Source: Astrocystis sublimbata (taxonomy: Eukaryota; Ascomycota; Sordariomycetes; Xylariales; Xylariaceae). From it: 64,000 nt of DNA. Made by a program: the position numbers and the translations under genes. The DNA is taken from positions 1-64,000 of the forward strand of contig JAJNNY010000063.1 of NCBI GenBank assembly GCA_022453515.1, read 5' to 3'. Numbering within the stretch: position 1 is the first letter of the stretch; each line of letters opens with the position of its first letter. Positions 1 through 13,938 of the stretch are shown piece after piece. The notes under the pieces were generated by a model. It ran no database searches. It was not told the DNA's origin and saw nothing but the letters and a program-made list of their open reading frames with translations.

Positions 1-932
1 CGTCCTAGATCTCAATTAGGATATGAATAGTCGGCCAGTTCAATGTAAAAAAGATAGGGTATTGGTAGGTATGAGTCAGACTATGTTCAGCAGTGCGCAG
101 GACATCACAGGCTGCAATCCTAGTACTAGGTACATGTACACCTGGCCTACAGTAGCCCGTGTAAGTGAACAAAAATTCATCCATCGCGACATGGTGGGGG
201 AGGGGCAGCCCGTGGACGCCAATGGAGGGGCAATGCGTCAGACCACCACCACAAGCTCAGCAGTTGGCAGCAGCTGTTCTAAGTTCTGACAAAACCAACC
301 AGCAACCTGTGACATATTTCCATACATGAGCAGGCAACTGACAAATAGTTTAATAATCTTACTTTTGATCAACAAGTGGCACGTTTTGTTCGATATTTAC
401 CTCTCCTATCGAGACATTGCCGTCCGCTTCTTTTTTTTTTTTTTTTTGCAAATTCTTTTGTGCTATTACAACTTTAGTATCACTATATTATTTACCTAAG
501 CATTTAAAACTTGGAAGGCAAGATGAGAGCAGTACATGTCACCACGGAAGATTGAGACTGACTAGGTACGTACATATAGTAGCCTTCAGACTCAACTAAC
601 ACGTCGCCCTAAACAATCCAATCATAATCATGATGGGGCAGAATATTTTTAGCTCACTACTGTCTACCTATACACTACGCTTAACCGTTGATGCAAATTT
701 CCATGGCTATAGCTTCGCTCAAGTCAAGCATATTTGTAAAAGAGCCTTAGTAGGCAGCACCCGATCCATCAGAAATGGCGCCGATGCAGGCGGACATCTG
801 TGAAGCTGACATTTTAGCGCAGACAGCGATGTTATATGCGAATTGACGAGTCGCACGTCGTCCACTAGCTCATCACATGTAGCACAAAACCAGCTCTTAC
901 ACTTGCCATCGTCCCATTTCGTCGCGCTGCCC
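1..932. other. Non-coding left edge
   Basis: No reading frame here has coding character. A long T tract lies at about 430-447. The part nearest position 932 is the likely 3' UTR and terminator of the GYF gene, which runs toward it on the minus strand. Confidence 0.5.
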
Positions 933-3900
933 TTATTTCTTCCCCTTCTTCCGCGATGGGACAACCTTAAAGCCTGCAGCCTGGATGGAGCCGCTATCAC
1001 TGTTGCTGTCCTTGTGGCCACTCTTCTTCGCCACCTCGTTCCATCCACCCGCGCTGCTAGATTGCGTGTCTGTAGAGGGGCTGGCCACCGGCTGCTTCTC
1101 AACTACACCCTTCTCCGCGAGCTTCTTGCGTCGAATGAACTCGTGCGCGAAATGGTGTCCGTCAATTGTCTTGGTTGTCGCGTAGATGGCGTCCGAGATA
1201 ACGTCAGGGAGAAGTGGGCACACATGCAGAATCGACATGCAGGTTTCAACTGTGCGACGAGACTTAGTAAACGCAAGGCTCGGGGTCATAGTCACTTTAC
1301 GAATAGACCATTGGTCATGGGATTGACTTACTGTCCGCCATACCGCTTATGCCTCGGGAGAGCTGGCTGTGCAGCCATTTGTTGAACTCATCCATGGCCT
1401 CCGTGCGTCCGGTGGCCGCCGTGGACGTGTTGCTCTTGAGCGCCGGCCGAGGCGAGGCAACCGAGACGCTAGGAGCAGGCTTGATACCTGCCGAACTCAC
1501 CGAGCGAGTCTGCAGAGCTGGGCCCATCGGTGGTGCCTTGACCTTTCCACCAGCTCCCACAGTAGCCCATCCGGCACCAGTCGGCGCAGGAGTGGCAACA
1601 CCACCGCCTACGTTGGGAGTGCTTGACGTGCTCGTAGTCGTGCTAGTCTTGCTGGCCAGATCAGCATACCGCTTAGTCCCCGCCGTAGGCAGACCGCTCT
1701 GAGCCGCCAGTTGCTGAGCCTTCTGCTTGCGTGCTTCTTCCTCGCGTTGGATATCAGCCAGTGTTTTCTTCTTGTCGGATGCTGCGGTTGATGTCGTTGG
1801 CGTCGGGGCGCTGCCTTTGCTGGCTGCGGGTTTGCTCCAAGAGCTGCTCACCGGCGCAGCACTGACGGGCGAAGCCGTACCCCAGGTGCTCGAGGTGGGC
1901 AGGCCCGGTGCAGTCGCAGCGGCTCTCTCACGCTCGCGTGCCGCCTCCTGCTCAAGCACAACACGTCGTGCGAGCGAAGCGGCCTCCTCAGCCTTAGCGG
2001 CCTTCACAGCTTCTGCTTGCTGAATCTCCTTCAGACTTGGCCCTTTGTGCGACTCCGCACCACCATCCTTCGCCCAGGGAGCGAGAGGGGGAGGCTGCGT
2101 GGATGTGGCAGAGCCGATGTCAGGCGTTCCCGATCGAGAGCCATCCGCATATTGTTCTGGTAAGTTAGACCGGATACGCTGAGGGGCTGGCGCTGGGAGG
2201 GGAGTACCCGACGGGGGTGGTGGAAATGGCATGGGTAGTCCGCTCAGCTTGGCTGCGGCGGCGGCCGCCTGGGCCTGCTGGTATTCTCTAAATTCCTTGT
2301 TAGAAGCGGCTGATTCTTTCTTCTGGGCTTCCTTCGCGGTTTCCGGTTCACCCGATGGCTTCGGCGCCTGCGAGACCTCGGAATCCAGAGTCTGGGGTTG
2401 TACCATGTCCTCCACATGAGCTCGCTGAGGGCTCGTTGTAAAATCCCGCTCCATCGCCTCGGCATCGTGCTGTGCGCGGAGCTGTCTGAACTCTTGTAGC
2501 CTATCGCTCCATCCCTCGTTGTCTTCGACAAGCTCGTTCGCTGCTGGTAGTCTGCCGTTGTTGCCGGATTCCGGCCGGGAAGACGTCCCGATGGGTTGTT
2601 GAGGGAGGTTCCCGCCTAACGCTCCCGTGTTTTGTTGTATGCTAGCCAGCACCTGGCGCTCGGCACCGGTCAGGTGAGCGAAATCCTCGTGGAAGGAATC
2701 GAGGCCTGGGCCGGAGTTACCGTGCGCGGCGGGCTGACGTGCGGCTAGCGTGTCGAAAAAAGAACCCGACGTTCCGATGGGTCCAATAGGAGCCTGCTGG
2801 GGCGGCGCCGTTATGGGCGACGTCATGCTTCCGAAGCTTGGTTGGCTTTGCAAGCTGTGGGCGCTGGAATGATGATTCAGCCCGGGGACGCCTTGCATAG
2901 GCATCCTGCCCATTGCCTGTTGACTGGACATGTATTCACGCTGACGGGCAAGGATGTACTGTTCTTCTTGCTTGCGCCGCTCCAGATTGTTCTGTTCCTC
3001 GGCAGTCAAGGTCCGCCCGAAGCTGGGAAAGGCGCCCACGAGCGGAGGTTGTATGCCGCCGCTGGCGTTAGGAGAGAACGGCCCACTCGCTGCTGGAGGT
3101 CCATGAGGAATGCCGATCTGGGGCACCAAGAAGGGTTCGCGAGAGTTTCCAATGCGTCTGATGAGCTGTCCGAGGGGCTCAAACTCAACATCCTCGAGCT
3201 TCTTGACCCGTAGATCTGGCGTGAAGAAGTTGGCCTTATACCAGTCATTCATTTCCAAGCCCGTAAAGGGGCCTTGGATGTTACCTTGTGGGTCAAGGTA
3301 TGTCCAACGCATACGATCAGGCATCACCATGGTGCGTGCTTGAGCCGAGGGCGGTTCGGAAGCTAGGATGCCACCAAAGGATGGGGTACCAGCCGTGGCC
3401 GGGAACGTCTGTCCTGGCGCCGTGGTCATGCCACCGTGGAGTACCGGACCCGCCGCGGCGGGTGTACGATTGCCCTCCGATGGAGCGCCAAACATATTCG
3501 CGAAGACACTTCGACCAGCTCTCATGGGACTCTCCGCCTCACGCCCAGGATCGTTGAGCGAGTTCCGTCCGATGGCACCAAGGGGATTGGGTTGGCGAAG
3601 GTCAGGAATTGAGTCACCGATATTTTCATTATCATGCGCTTGCATCTGCGCTTGCATTGAGGGTGGAAACAAGGACCCCAGCTTGCTCCCACGACTGATG
3701 GACCCAGATCCGCTGAGGCCGCCAGTTGTTGCAGGACCAAAGACCCCTCCGAGATTTCCGAGACCAGGCGATTGCATGTCACCCATGCCACCGAAGATAC
3801 CACCTCCAAAGGGAGCAAAGGGGGCTCGCTCACGGTCGGGCGTGGCTGAAGATGGCCATCCCGATAGATTGCCCAAGGAGGGGTAGCCCTTGGCGCCAAC

Positions 3901-6029
3901 GCTGGAGGTTTGGCTTCGATCGCTTCCATCGAACGCGTTATGCGGGAAAGCTCGCGACATGCCAGGACCATAGCCCGGGACATGTTCGACATTGCCACCG
4001 AATCCGTGATGGAGCTTATCCGGGTTATCGTCCTGCTCGCCACGATCCCCGAGAGGGCTTCGGTAAGGGTTCGTCTCCGAAGGGCTGAGAGGGGTATGTT
4101 CGAGGTCTCCATGTCGGCCGAGAGTCAGTCCAGACATACCAAAGTCGGCGGCGGATCCCTTGATGGGGGTGTCATACGGCTGGGTATGGAGCTGGGCATG
4201 GCTCATAGGAGGAGGGCTGGTGTCTTGAGCGCCGCCTAGAGCCGCGCTCCCCGACGGAAGTTCCTCACCAAACGGGTCGGTGTCAGTTCGAGGTCGAGAT
4301 CGCCAAGTCCGACCAGGATCAGCCGGGGATAATGCATCACCAGGCTTGTTGCTGAGACTGTCGGGATTATCTCGCGGAGGAATCAGGTGGGCTAGCCGGC
4401 TCTCGCCGCGCGTGTTTCCAGGGCGCCGTTCTCCAATGGATGAGCCCGGTAGCGCAAAGTTCCCAAAGCTGCCAATGCCGGGCAAAGTGGTGGCGGAGGA
4501 TGCCGACCATGGCGAGGGGGCGCCGAATGGAGTCGTACTGGTGGCTGTGTTGGTGTTGATACGAGAGATACCGGGAATCGACGTGGGCTTGTTTCCGGCG
4601 TCTCTCGACGCCATGTCGTCAGGCTCCTCGAATACCGACTCCTTAGCATCAGTGTTCTTTCGATCGAGCCAAAGCGAGCCATTGTCGCGTGCGGGACGGC
4701 TCGTAGATGGCGAATTCAGTGGACCACCGGGGGAGAACGGGTTGGTGTCGGCAGTTTCGCGTCGTCGCGTGCCCGGCCGAGAGGTGGTCGGGGGTAGGGG
4801 CGAGGCCTGGGAGAGAGAGGTCTTCCTACCGTTCATGCCGCCCGCGGGATGAGCCCCCTCCTTATTCTGGGCCGGCGGCTTCATGGTGGAATTGACGTCT
4901 ATGAAAAGCTAGAATCACACAGAGTCAGCACTCCGGAACCTGGATTCCAACTGGATGTCGGCCAAACACACCTCCTTTTCATCGGCGGTCATCTCCTGTA
5001 ATCCAACAGGTTTCGTGGACCCTGTGGCATCCCAGCACATGTCAGGCTCCTGGGGAAGCACGTGAGACTCTGCTGGCTTGCCCCATCCACGAGCGGCTGC
5101 ACCATTGACGTGACCGGGATTCCAACCGGACACGAACAAAGTAGACACGTCGGGTTGCTGGCCACGTTGGTCCTGTGACATGTTGCCGCGGATCGAGTAC
5201 ATGTCCTCGCGGGTATATCTTGGAGGGGCGGCATTTTCGACAACTGTAGAGCCCACAGGCATGGCAGCGAGAATCGCAGAATCGTCCGGGTGGGGGACTG
5301 GCTCTGAAGGATTGGGCTGGCTGAAGACCTGATTGGCAGGCGCGGTGGAAGGCGTCGTAGATGTTCGGCGGAGGGTGAGTGTACCGTTCAGCGTACGTGC
5401 TGGTCTAGGCCTGAAGCAAGAAGAAGGTTAGGACAGCAAACACTTAGCAGGCACAAGTAGGCAGTGAGAGGGAGCGACACGGTACGCTCGACTGCTGGTG
5501 ATTGGAGAAAAGGATATGAAATGAAGGTAAGAAAAAAGAAAATGGAGAGCAGATACAAGGGGGCGGCAGCTGGCCAATGGTGTGAACAGCTTTCGCGTGA
5601 CACTATGACATCGAATTTGCTGGGACCAAGATAGAAAGCAAAGGCAGATGGGGTGTGCGATACATAGGGCCAGAAAAGCGGCAAGAATGAGGCTAGGCAA
5701 TTGATGGTGTGCGGGGAGAGGATAAGGGTCGGGTCGCTGGTTGATGAGAGATGAGAGATGGGAGATGGGGTGCTGGGTGATTGGTGACAGCAACCGGATG
5801 GATGATGAGCGATGCCACCGGCAATACTAGTAATAGGTGCATGTCGACATCGGATGGGTGCAACAGCAACCACACCACAGGAGGGATTGAAAGCAAAAAT
5901 GGCTGGTACATACCACTCTCCGCTCGCGTTTCCTCGTCCGTCAGCTCTGGCACCTGTTCTCGCATTCGAGTTCTGTCCAGCAGCCGCAGACGCGAAGCTG
6001 GATGGTAGATTTGATGATGATGAAGGCAT
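933..6029 (-). CDS. GYF-domain protein, 4 exons, about 1482 aa
   Basis: Predicted exons (minus): 6029-5914, 5410-4972, 4908-1332 and 1249-933, all in phase, with introns of 503, 63 and 82 nt. A CTGAC branch motif is visible in the 63-nt intron. At about residues 717-775 the sequence shows a GYF signature: WTYLDPQGNIQGPF, then M-x2-W and an FF pair. GYF domains bind proline-rich peptides, and fungal Smy2-type proteins act in mRNA metabolism, translational repression or vesicle transport. The N-terminus (MPSSSSNLPSSFASAAAGQN) and the conserved C-terminal block (EFIRRKKLAEKG) match the usual fungal architecture. Between them lie long low-complexity Ser/Pro/Gly stretches and a charged Ala/Glu/Gln segment likely to form coiled coil. 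The start was chosen because exon 1 reads straight into the conserved N-terminal block. Family assignment is firm; the exact role is inferred. Confidence 0.88.
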
Positions 6030-8081
6030 CGTTGGCTGGTACTAAAACAGACAGCGGTCCTATAATGGTGCAACAGTACGAGTACTACAAGCAGCAGCAG
6101 CAGCAACAGCAGCGACAACGGGAACGACAACAACAGCAACAAGCAGCTTGACTCGATGTCTGTCTCTTCGTTACGCGGTCGACGTTGATGCGGGCAGCAG
6201 CGAGGACGGGTCGGCGGGCAAGATGGACGGGACTGCGAGGTGGTGAAGGCGTCGGTGGTTGAGGCCGAGACTCGGGTGCATAACAGGGGTGACTAGAGCC
6301 GCGATGGAAAGGACAGACAGGTCAGGTTGAGTTGTTGAGCTATCGAGTTGCGGGTGGCGGGCCGTATGTATCGAGGATGGGGGATGGCAAGTGGCGGTTG
6401 ACAATAACACTGCTGGGTAGCTGGCTACTGACTGACTCGCTCGCTCGCTGGCTGGTGGATGGTTGGTCAAGTTGTCTATGGCAAGTAGACTGTCGGTCAT
6501 AAGCGTATGTCAATGTGTGTGTGCAGTGCGCAGTTTGCAGGTTGCAATGCGAGGGCTGGCGGGTTGGCGATCGGTGGTTGGTGGGTAGGGGAGAGTGGAT
6601 GGTTGGGTTGATGTTGTGTGTGTGGTGTGGTTCAAGTCCGAGTCGTTTAGACAATTGAGAATCGATATGTTAATTTTTTCCTCGCGAGTCGAAAATTCGT
6701 TCTAGCGTGGATTGGGGATGGGAGCTTTAACTCTCAGGGCTACCTAAGAGGCTTGGGGGGCTTGTGGGCTTGGGTTTATGGGTACATAATCGTGTACGTA
6801 AGCGCCACCCACAGCTCGTGTACCCAGCCCAGGTGCACCAGCGTGACCAGATCACCAGCCTGGCTGGCCGGCTGCCATTGGTGCATACAGACTGACTCGG
6901 GAGGTACACCTAGGTCGCAGGTGCATGTCTAGGCAACACCTCCGTTTGCCACCTCATCGTGATGAAAGTCCATGAGCAGGTGAGCAATTGTTATCAAGTT
7001 GTGACAGGAAGGTGATTTGTTGGAGTATCCTCCCACATTGTACAGCTAAATGAATTAGTTTTGAATGAGTATTATAGTGGACCAACACGGGTATTGTTCA
7101 GATGGAGGCAATCCAATACACTAGTCGACAGGGTACATGTAGGAAGGAGGTGATTTGAGGGGAGATTGTGTAGGTACCTAGGGGCCTCAGTAGGTTGGTA
7201 AGTACACATGTAGGTGCACATATCCTGTCCTGTAGGTTACACAGACTTCCAGGTTAACACGTCATGCAGACAACACACGGCAGCAACAAGCTTCCATTTC
7301 TCGTATTACTATTATATACGTGTATGTGCTTAAGTATCTAACGTAGACTGTCATACTCAAGTCCCCCCCGAGCCCCTTCTCAAATCACCACATCTTGGTT
7401 ATTGACCAGTTCGCTAATGCACATCACTTCTGCACAGTGACATACCTTTTGCACATAGCCGAGGCCCACAATGATATATTTTCAAGTTTACCTTTGTCAA
7501 GAGATCCAGTTCAGTTTTCTTTTTAAAAGAGTCTACCCAATATCAACTACAACCAAAAAACCAGGTTACAAGTGTTCAGCCTCCTGTGACCTGGGAGGAA
7601 ACTCAACCTGTGCAGCCATAGGGGTGGGTGTCCCTGGCCCACCACGTAACCTGAAACCTTCCTCACTCTCCCAACAACTTTCAGATTCAACAAACCTTCG
7701 AATGCGAGATCAAGTCCACCTAGGTACCGTATCCAATCGAAGCATGTCTACATAAATAGAGATATGACGGAATGCATTTACCTTGACACGCAACATGATG
7801 ACAAATACGCAAAGATTCTCAAGGTTTCTAGGCAGTCTCTGCCTTGACCTATCCTCATACTCAAAGTGGCCTTATGCATATTGGCTAACACAAGTAAAAA
7901 TCACATTTAAGTATGTGTTTATTTTGTGTGGAACGGATAAGCAGACAATGAAGGTAGGTAATGCCAAACAAAAATGAATATGTACTATCTCATCTTACAA
8001 TGACAGTCGTACCCGTATACTCGCTTCCAATCAAAACATATCCAACATCCTCCCATCACATCCCAATATAAACAACCCCCC
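6030..8081. other. Intergenic, 2.05 kb
   Basis: No gene is supported here. Positions 6030-6700 are the probable 5' leader and promoter of the GYF gene and are rich in short CAACAG- and ACCAAC-type runs when read on the minus strand. One copy of the palindrome TAGGTACCTA lies at 7171-7180. The right part is AT-rich and is the probable 3' flank of the NRPS-like gene. Confidence 0.5.
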
Positions 8082-11000
8082 TCAAAACCCCCACTGCCTA
8101 CACCAATGCACCATCAACTCCCTCGTAACAGGCCTCACCCTCCTCGTCGCCTCACTCCGCGCCCTCGTCCTCCCCATCTCAAACACAACCGCACCCTCCA
8201 CACCCGCCCCCTCACCCACCGCCATACCCCTATAAGAATCCAACAACTTAACCCCCGGATTTTTCTCCAGAGTCTGAATATCGCCCGTCTGCGACTGATC
8301 CAGCAACTCCACCCACTCCCTCAAACTCACAATCCTCGGGATCCTCTCTTTCCCATAGTATTCCTGCACAGCACTCACCAGCTCCCCCCACGTGGTAGCC
8401 TCAGGATTAACACCATGATAATACCCTTCAACATCCCCCGGCCTAACCCTGTGCGCCACGCCCGCGACATCCAGCACCATGCCCGCAATGCCTTCAACCG
8501 GCGTCCAGTCGACGCGTTCCATGGATCCCAGACTGCGCGGCAGGGCGCCGAGATGCAAGGAGCTAGCGACGATAGACGGCAGCCACTCCTGTTTATTCCA
8601 GACCCCAGCCTCAGCCTGCGGGCCAGCGATCTGGCCGACGCGGATGATGGCGGCAGGGAAGTCGGCGCCGCCTCTCGCCACGTCTTCAAGGACCAGGCTC
8701 CCGACCATCTTGCTGCGCCCGTAGCCGCCGGACGGCAGCGACAGATCTTCGAGACGTGCCTCAGGGACAGTCCCAGCTTTCGCATCCCATCTATCCGCCG
8801 TGCCAATCGACGAGATAAACACCACAGCGACGCGCTTCGCAGACCGCGCCGCAAAGTCGCCGATGTTGCGCACGCTGCGGATATGAGGCTCGAAGGACTC
8901 CGTCGGGATATTGAAGTTGACCGGCCAGGCATTATGGATGAACCGATCCGCTTTCAACAACAGCTCTTTGAAATCCTCTTTCTCAAGCCCAAAGTCCGAC
9001 CGCGACATATCAGCGTGTAAAAAGGTAGTCTTGGCCTCGTAATCAGCCGTCAGCCCGCGCTCAGCCATGATGCTCTTCTGCCGCTTCCTGCCACCGTCTT
9101 CGGCGCGATTGAGACAGACGACCTTATCCACGCCCGGGTTGCGCACCATCAGGTCCAGCATGTAGGACCCGAGCATGCCCGTGCTGCCCGTGATCACCAC
9201 GACCTGGTTCTCATCATCAGCCTCCGGCCGCCCCGGGATCGCCTGCGGTGGGTCGCTGCTGTATTTCCGCCACAGGGCCTTCATGGCCTCGACCTCCTGC
9301 AGCGTCTCGTCTCCCGCCGTGTGTCCACCACCACCGCCCTGCTTTACCAGAGAGAAAATATACCTCGCCAGCCGCCGGGGCGTCGGATTTCCATAAATCA
9401 CGCGCGTGGCGAGGGAGTCAGCTTCGACATGATGGCCCGCGGACTCCAAGCCAGCGCGAAGCAAGCGCGAGGCGCTGATGACCTGCATGCTATCGACGCC
9501 CGCGGAGAAGAAATCCGCGTCTTCCGCAATCTCGCTCTCAGCACCCATGCGCGCCTTAAACAGGCCTTGAATCGACTTCGTCAAGCCTTCCTCAGAGCTT
9601 ATATCCAGCTGCGGCGAGTCGACGCCCGTCACGTTCTCGACGCGCTCGTACAGCGCGTCGATCTCGGGTCTGTACAGCTTGATAGTATTAGCGCGTTGCA
9701 CGGTGCCCTTGCCGGCGCGCGCGAAGGGCTTCGTCGGGTCCGCGAGCACGATGTACGCGCGTCCGATCTGTCCGTGCGCCACCGTCTGCTTGTTGGCCGC
9801 GATCACCAGCGGCCAGATGCGGTCGATGAGTTCTTCGCCTTCGTGCGCCGAGGCGGGGAAGGTGAGGGGTTCGAGAATTAAGCTGGGCTGGAACCGGCCT
9901 TCGCCGGCGACGATGGCGCCGCTGAGCTCGGGGTGGTCGGATACGATGCCTTCGATGGTGACGGGGTTTAGTTTCTCGCCGTTGGAGAAGACGATGATGT
10001 CTTTATTGACTAGTGTTAGTCTTCTGACATGCATCCATGCAAAGTAAAGTAGTCACTCGGCTATGAGTGGTTTTGCAAGGTAGGGGGGTAAAAGACTCAC
10101 CATCTGATCGTCCGTAATATCGCCAGTGGTCGGGCAGAGTAGGATGAGGCTTGTACATGTCCTTTGTGTCGTACTCCTGCAGCTCCGGGAACGTGTAGAA
10201 GAAGCCCTGCAGGCCCGGCTCCTTGGCCTTGCGCACGGCGACGAGGCGGTACACGTCGTCTTCGCCCTCGACCTTGCGCCAGTCGGCTCCGAACTCTTCT
10301 GAGTTGATGACGACTTGGACATGACAATGTCAGCAATCAATTTGAGGCAATCAGATACAAACCGAAATGATGCGGTTGTAGACTCACAGTATTGCCAAAG
10401 CTTAGGGTCGGATTGCAAATATATCGGGAAGGGAAGGAATCTGGAACATAAAGTCAGCGCTGTTTCAAGCGATTGAACAAGATAAATGGGCGATATCTTA
10501 CTCCGTGGCAGATATTAAGTTGTTGATGCGGACACCGCTGTTGGCTAGCCGATCTCCAGCTTCGAGAGCTAGATTGCCTCCCGCGAAGCAGACTAGATTA
10601 AGCTTCTTCAACGGCTCCATAGTGCGCTCGCTCTGGCTCATGTCCTCGAGAAGCGCTGGTCTATAAGAGATTCTCATTAGCATGATGTTTCTCTTTGGCC
10701 AATTTCAAACGTGATAATCATCGTGGTACTTACGGAAGCATCGTCGCGTCTGCACCGACATTTTCCAGACATTCGGCTACCAACTCCGCCGAAAGAGGAC
10801 GATCCGGCAAGCCGAGCGCCAGCGGGGTCTCAAAGTACAGAGAAGTCACCATGAAGCAATACAGCCCAGCAGCGTGAAACAAAGGCACTATAACCAGCTC
10901 GTCAGCGACATTCCAATATCACCAATCCCCATTATCTGAGATCAAGGGGCAACTAGGGAAAACCTACTCGGCACGAAGTTCCGCTTTGAGCACGCGCGGA

Positions 11001-11781
11001 AGCCCCAGATGGACAACATGCGGCCGTTCCACGTCGGATGGTTCCAGTACTGGTCGCTGATGGCCAGCATGCCCATGCGGACGATGATGGGCTTGGGGAG
11101 GCCGGTCGAGCCGCTCGTGTGCATGACGCAGAGGGGGTCCCACTCGGCCTCCTCGAACGTCTTGTTGTACGGGAACGGCTCGACCTCCTTCTCGGGGAAG
11201 AAGTTGGCGACGGGCCCGACCTCGATGGCCTGCATGTCGCGCTCCTGCAGCCACGGCTGCACCATGTTGCGGTGCGACTTGGGGAAGACGATGATGCGGC
11301 AGTCCGTCTTGTCGAAGAGGCTCATCTGCCCCTCCTGCGAGTTGCGCGGGGAGATGAAGAGGGCCTTTGTGTGTCCAGGTCAGAATATAGACGGAGAAAA
11401 AAAAAGAAAAGGAAAAAAAGATATATTACTCGTTTCTGCGGTATTTGTGCAACTTACCTTGTAGCCGGCCTTCACGGCAGCCAGCGTCAGAACGAGATAA
11501 CGAGCATCGTTAGGTCCGACGTATGCTATCGTGGGACAGGAGTCGGCGGGTGGGAGGCCGCAGTTGTGCAAGACTCTCTGGGCAACGTGATTGATGCCGT
11601 TGGCAAACTGCTTAAATGTGACTTTCTCCCAGCCGTCTTTTGGGTCTGAGCTGCGGGGGGCTGAGAAACATTCGCGATCCGGCTCCCTGGCGGCCATGTC
11701 ATCTACGACATGGGGGAGTAGACGACGTCCATAGACGCTGCCGTTGGCAGCTCCGTTTGTGAACCCGTTCGTCGCAGCCAT
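8082..11781 (-). CDS. NRPS-like adenylating reductase (A-T-R), 7 exons, about 1072 aa
   Basis: Predicted exons (minus): 11781-11458, 11364-10968, 10887-10734, 10660-10502, 10440-10388, 10313-10101 and 10000-8082. All are in phase, with introns of 61-100 nt and CTGAC/CTAAC branch sites. An adenylation domain comes first: the phosphate-binding loop TSGSTGLPKP is near residue 191, and YYGRSD plus NGEKLNP (catalytic Lys) are near residues 428-447. A carrier domain follows, with DFFSAGVDSMQ and its phosphopantetheine Ser near 604. Last is a thioester-reductase (NAD_binding_4) domain with ITGSTGMLGS near 703 and a YGRSK catalytic pair near 860-864. There is no condensation domain. Such enzymes activate a carboxylic acid, tether it and release it by NADPH reduction; the substrate cannot be read from sequence. 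The SDR gene upstream is transcribed divergently. Confidence 0.93.
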
Positions 11782-13938
11782 GACAGTGTTTCGAAAGTTT
11801 ATGAGGCGATAACTATATGAAAATTGGTTGAAATTGCTGAATATGTTCTGATCTGTTCGGCTCTGGGTTTAAGTATTTCCTGTTTGCGTGTAAGATAAGG
11901 GAATAGGCTTGGAACAGGGGGTGGTATTAGTTAAGATGTTGTAGGTAGATATATGTAAGTACTTGATGAGAATGAAGATGACTATTGCCGATGATTGCAA
12001 GGTATGGAATGCCTTCGGGTTTCATCACTTTCTTATACCCTCCTCATCCCAATTCCAATTTTCGGCCGAGCTACGACGAGCGCGAAACCACTTGACAGCC
12101 GCCGTGCATCAAGCAATGCAACAGTATTGCAGACACTGTCGCACCGCACATATCGCAGGCACGCGGGCCATGGTCACGCCCAACAACCACAGTGCCGAGC
12201 CGCGAGGGAAACGGTGATATCATAGTTTGCATGCCATCATCTTTGCATCCCTCTCTCCGCATGGGATGGACCATCAAAGCCAGTTCTACGGGTCGGCACG
12301 AAGCATGCAAAAGCCGCATGTCGCATGGCACCAATGCGCAGTCCAATGCCAAAGTGCTCATGGGATTTTAATAAATTACAGAATGATGACTAGTCGTCGC
12401 CCGCGGGTGGCTGCAGCACCTCCTAGACCCTTTGGGCGGTGCGCCTTGGGAGCATCTTAGCATCGTCGAATGTTACTACGTAGGGTTAGCATATGCCCCA
12501 TATGTCGAGATGCGAGCTGGTGGGCGGGAGGCGTGAGAGTTAGTTTGTAGGTAGTAGGCTGTCAAATATTTTCTTCTTCGGACCGTCCCCACGCGAGCAC
12601 GGTTGCCATGGTCGGTCGCTCCATCTCGCGTACCGAGCAGGCGGGCGAGACAACCTTGCTGGGTCGTTCTACAGGTCACAGGCGGGCCGGGAACAAGCAG
12701 GAGGTTGAATCGACGTCGCTTACTACTACGTAGGTCAGTACAGTAGAGCCAGTTTTACCCGCGCAGTGCCGAAATACCCATCCTTCGGAGGTGGTAGCGT
12801 GTGAAAACTGGGGCCGAGGCGGCAGCGCATGCGGCAGCGGAGTTGGCGATTCCGGGAATAGTCTCTGATACCAATTAATGGGGCCCCTCGGCCGACTGGC
12901 TTATCAACCCCTCTATTAAGTACAACTTGCTGTCCCTCTAATGCGCTGACCTCATTAGTCTGTGCGTGTGTCTCTCTAGCCGCCCGACACTGCCAGTTCT
13001 CGCCAGTCACACCTCCGATCGTCTGGTTAGACTGTCTGTATGCAAGCTGAGCTAACCAATGCATGCAACCTGCTGGTTGCGGCATTCGGGATGGCACCCC
13101 TCATTGTGGCTTTTGATGTTTGAAAATTTGCTTTGCACGGCAGAGTTAATAGGTACTTATATGAATGAACTATTGATGTTAAGTAGTTGATTTCAAGACT
13201 CTTCTGCTTCAGCTGTAAAGTACGTAAGTCAGATGATGCCTTGGCAGCTGAAACTCGTGCAGTGCGAGTCAAAGACATGAGAGGTTAAATTTAGGATTGC
13301 AAATAGAGGTGCAGCCCCAAGCTGACGCCCGCCAAGCGCAGGACTTCGTGCGAGTTGCATACAAGGGTTTGTATGCATAGCTGTATGACATGATGCTTTG
13401 CATCTTGCGGGTTTCGCATCGAATGTTTTATGCTTATGCTGTGGTCCACCATCGACAGCAGAATCGCAAGTTCAGTTATCAAGTCGTACAGTCGCAACAT
13501 GGGATTCCTTGCGCCTTTGTAGTCAGCTTAGAAATGAATCCTAGTGCTGATAGGTACGGCGATGACTCTTCATGCCGGTGGTCTTTAAATCCATCTCAAA
13601 GTCCAGGGTCTTGTAGCTGTGAAGCGAAACCAAGCAGCGGGGTTTAGCGGAGTTACAACTTGCATCGCCGGATCTCGCATAAACCATATACGATCTTCAG
13701 GTATTGCCCAGGTCAATTGAGAGATGAGACGGTGAGGCTATGACGATGGTTACTAAATCAATCAACATGTCCATGATCATACAGCGACATCAATTTTCTT
13801 ATAAAACCCTGAGCAATGAACCAACTTAACCGTCTCATCCATTCTACATAATCACAGATCAAACCTCATAGCATCTCTCGCCTGATATCACTCCATCCAA
13901 ATAGACTCCTTTCACCCGACACTTACAAAAAAACCAAC
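11782..13938. other. Intergenic between NRPS-like and SDR genes, 2.16 kb
   Basis: This divergent promoter region lies between two oxidoreductive genes. No open frame here shows domain or composition support. The 100 bp before 13939 are pyrimidine- and A-rich, ending in an A run (ACAAAAAAACCAAC) just before the ATG, as in many fungal 5' leaders. I saw no clear paired operator. Confidence 0.45.

Noticed and set aside
8106..9020. 304-codon plus-strand frame rich in His/Pro/Arg
   Set aside because: Antisense shadow of the reductase domain of the NRPS-like gene; GC-rich third positions keep it open.
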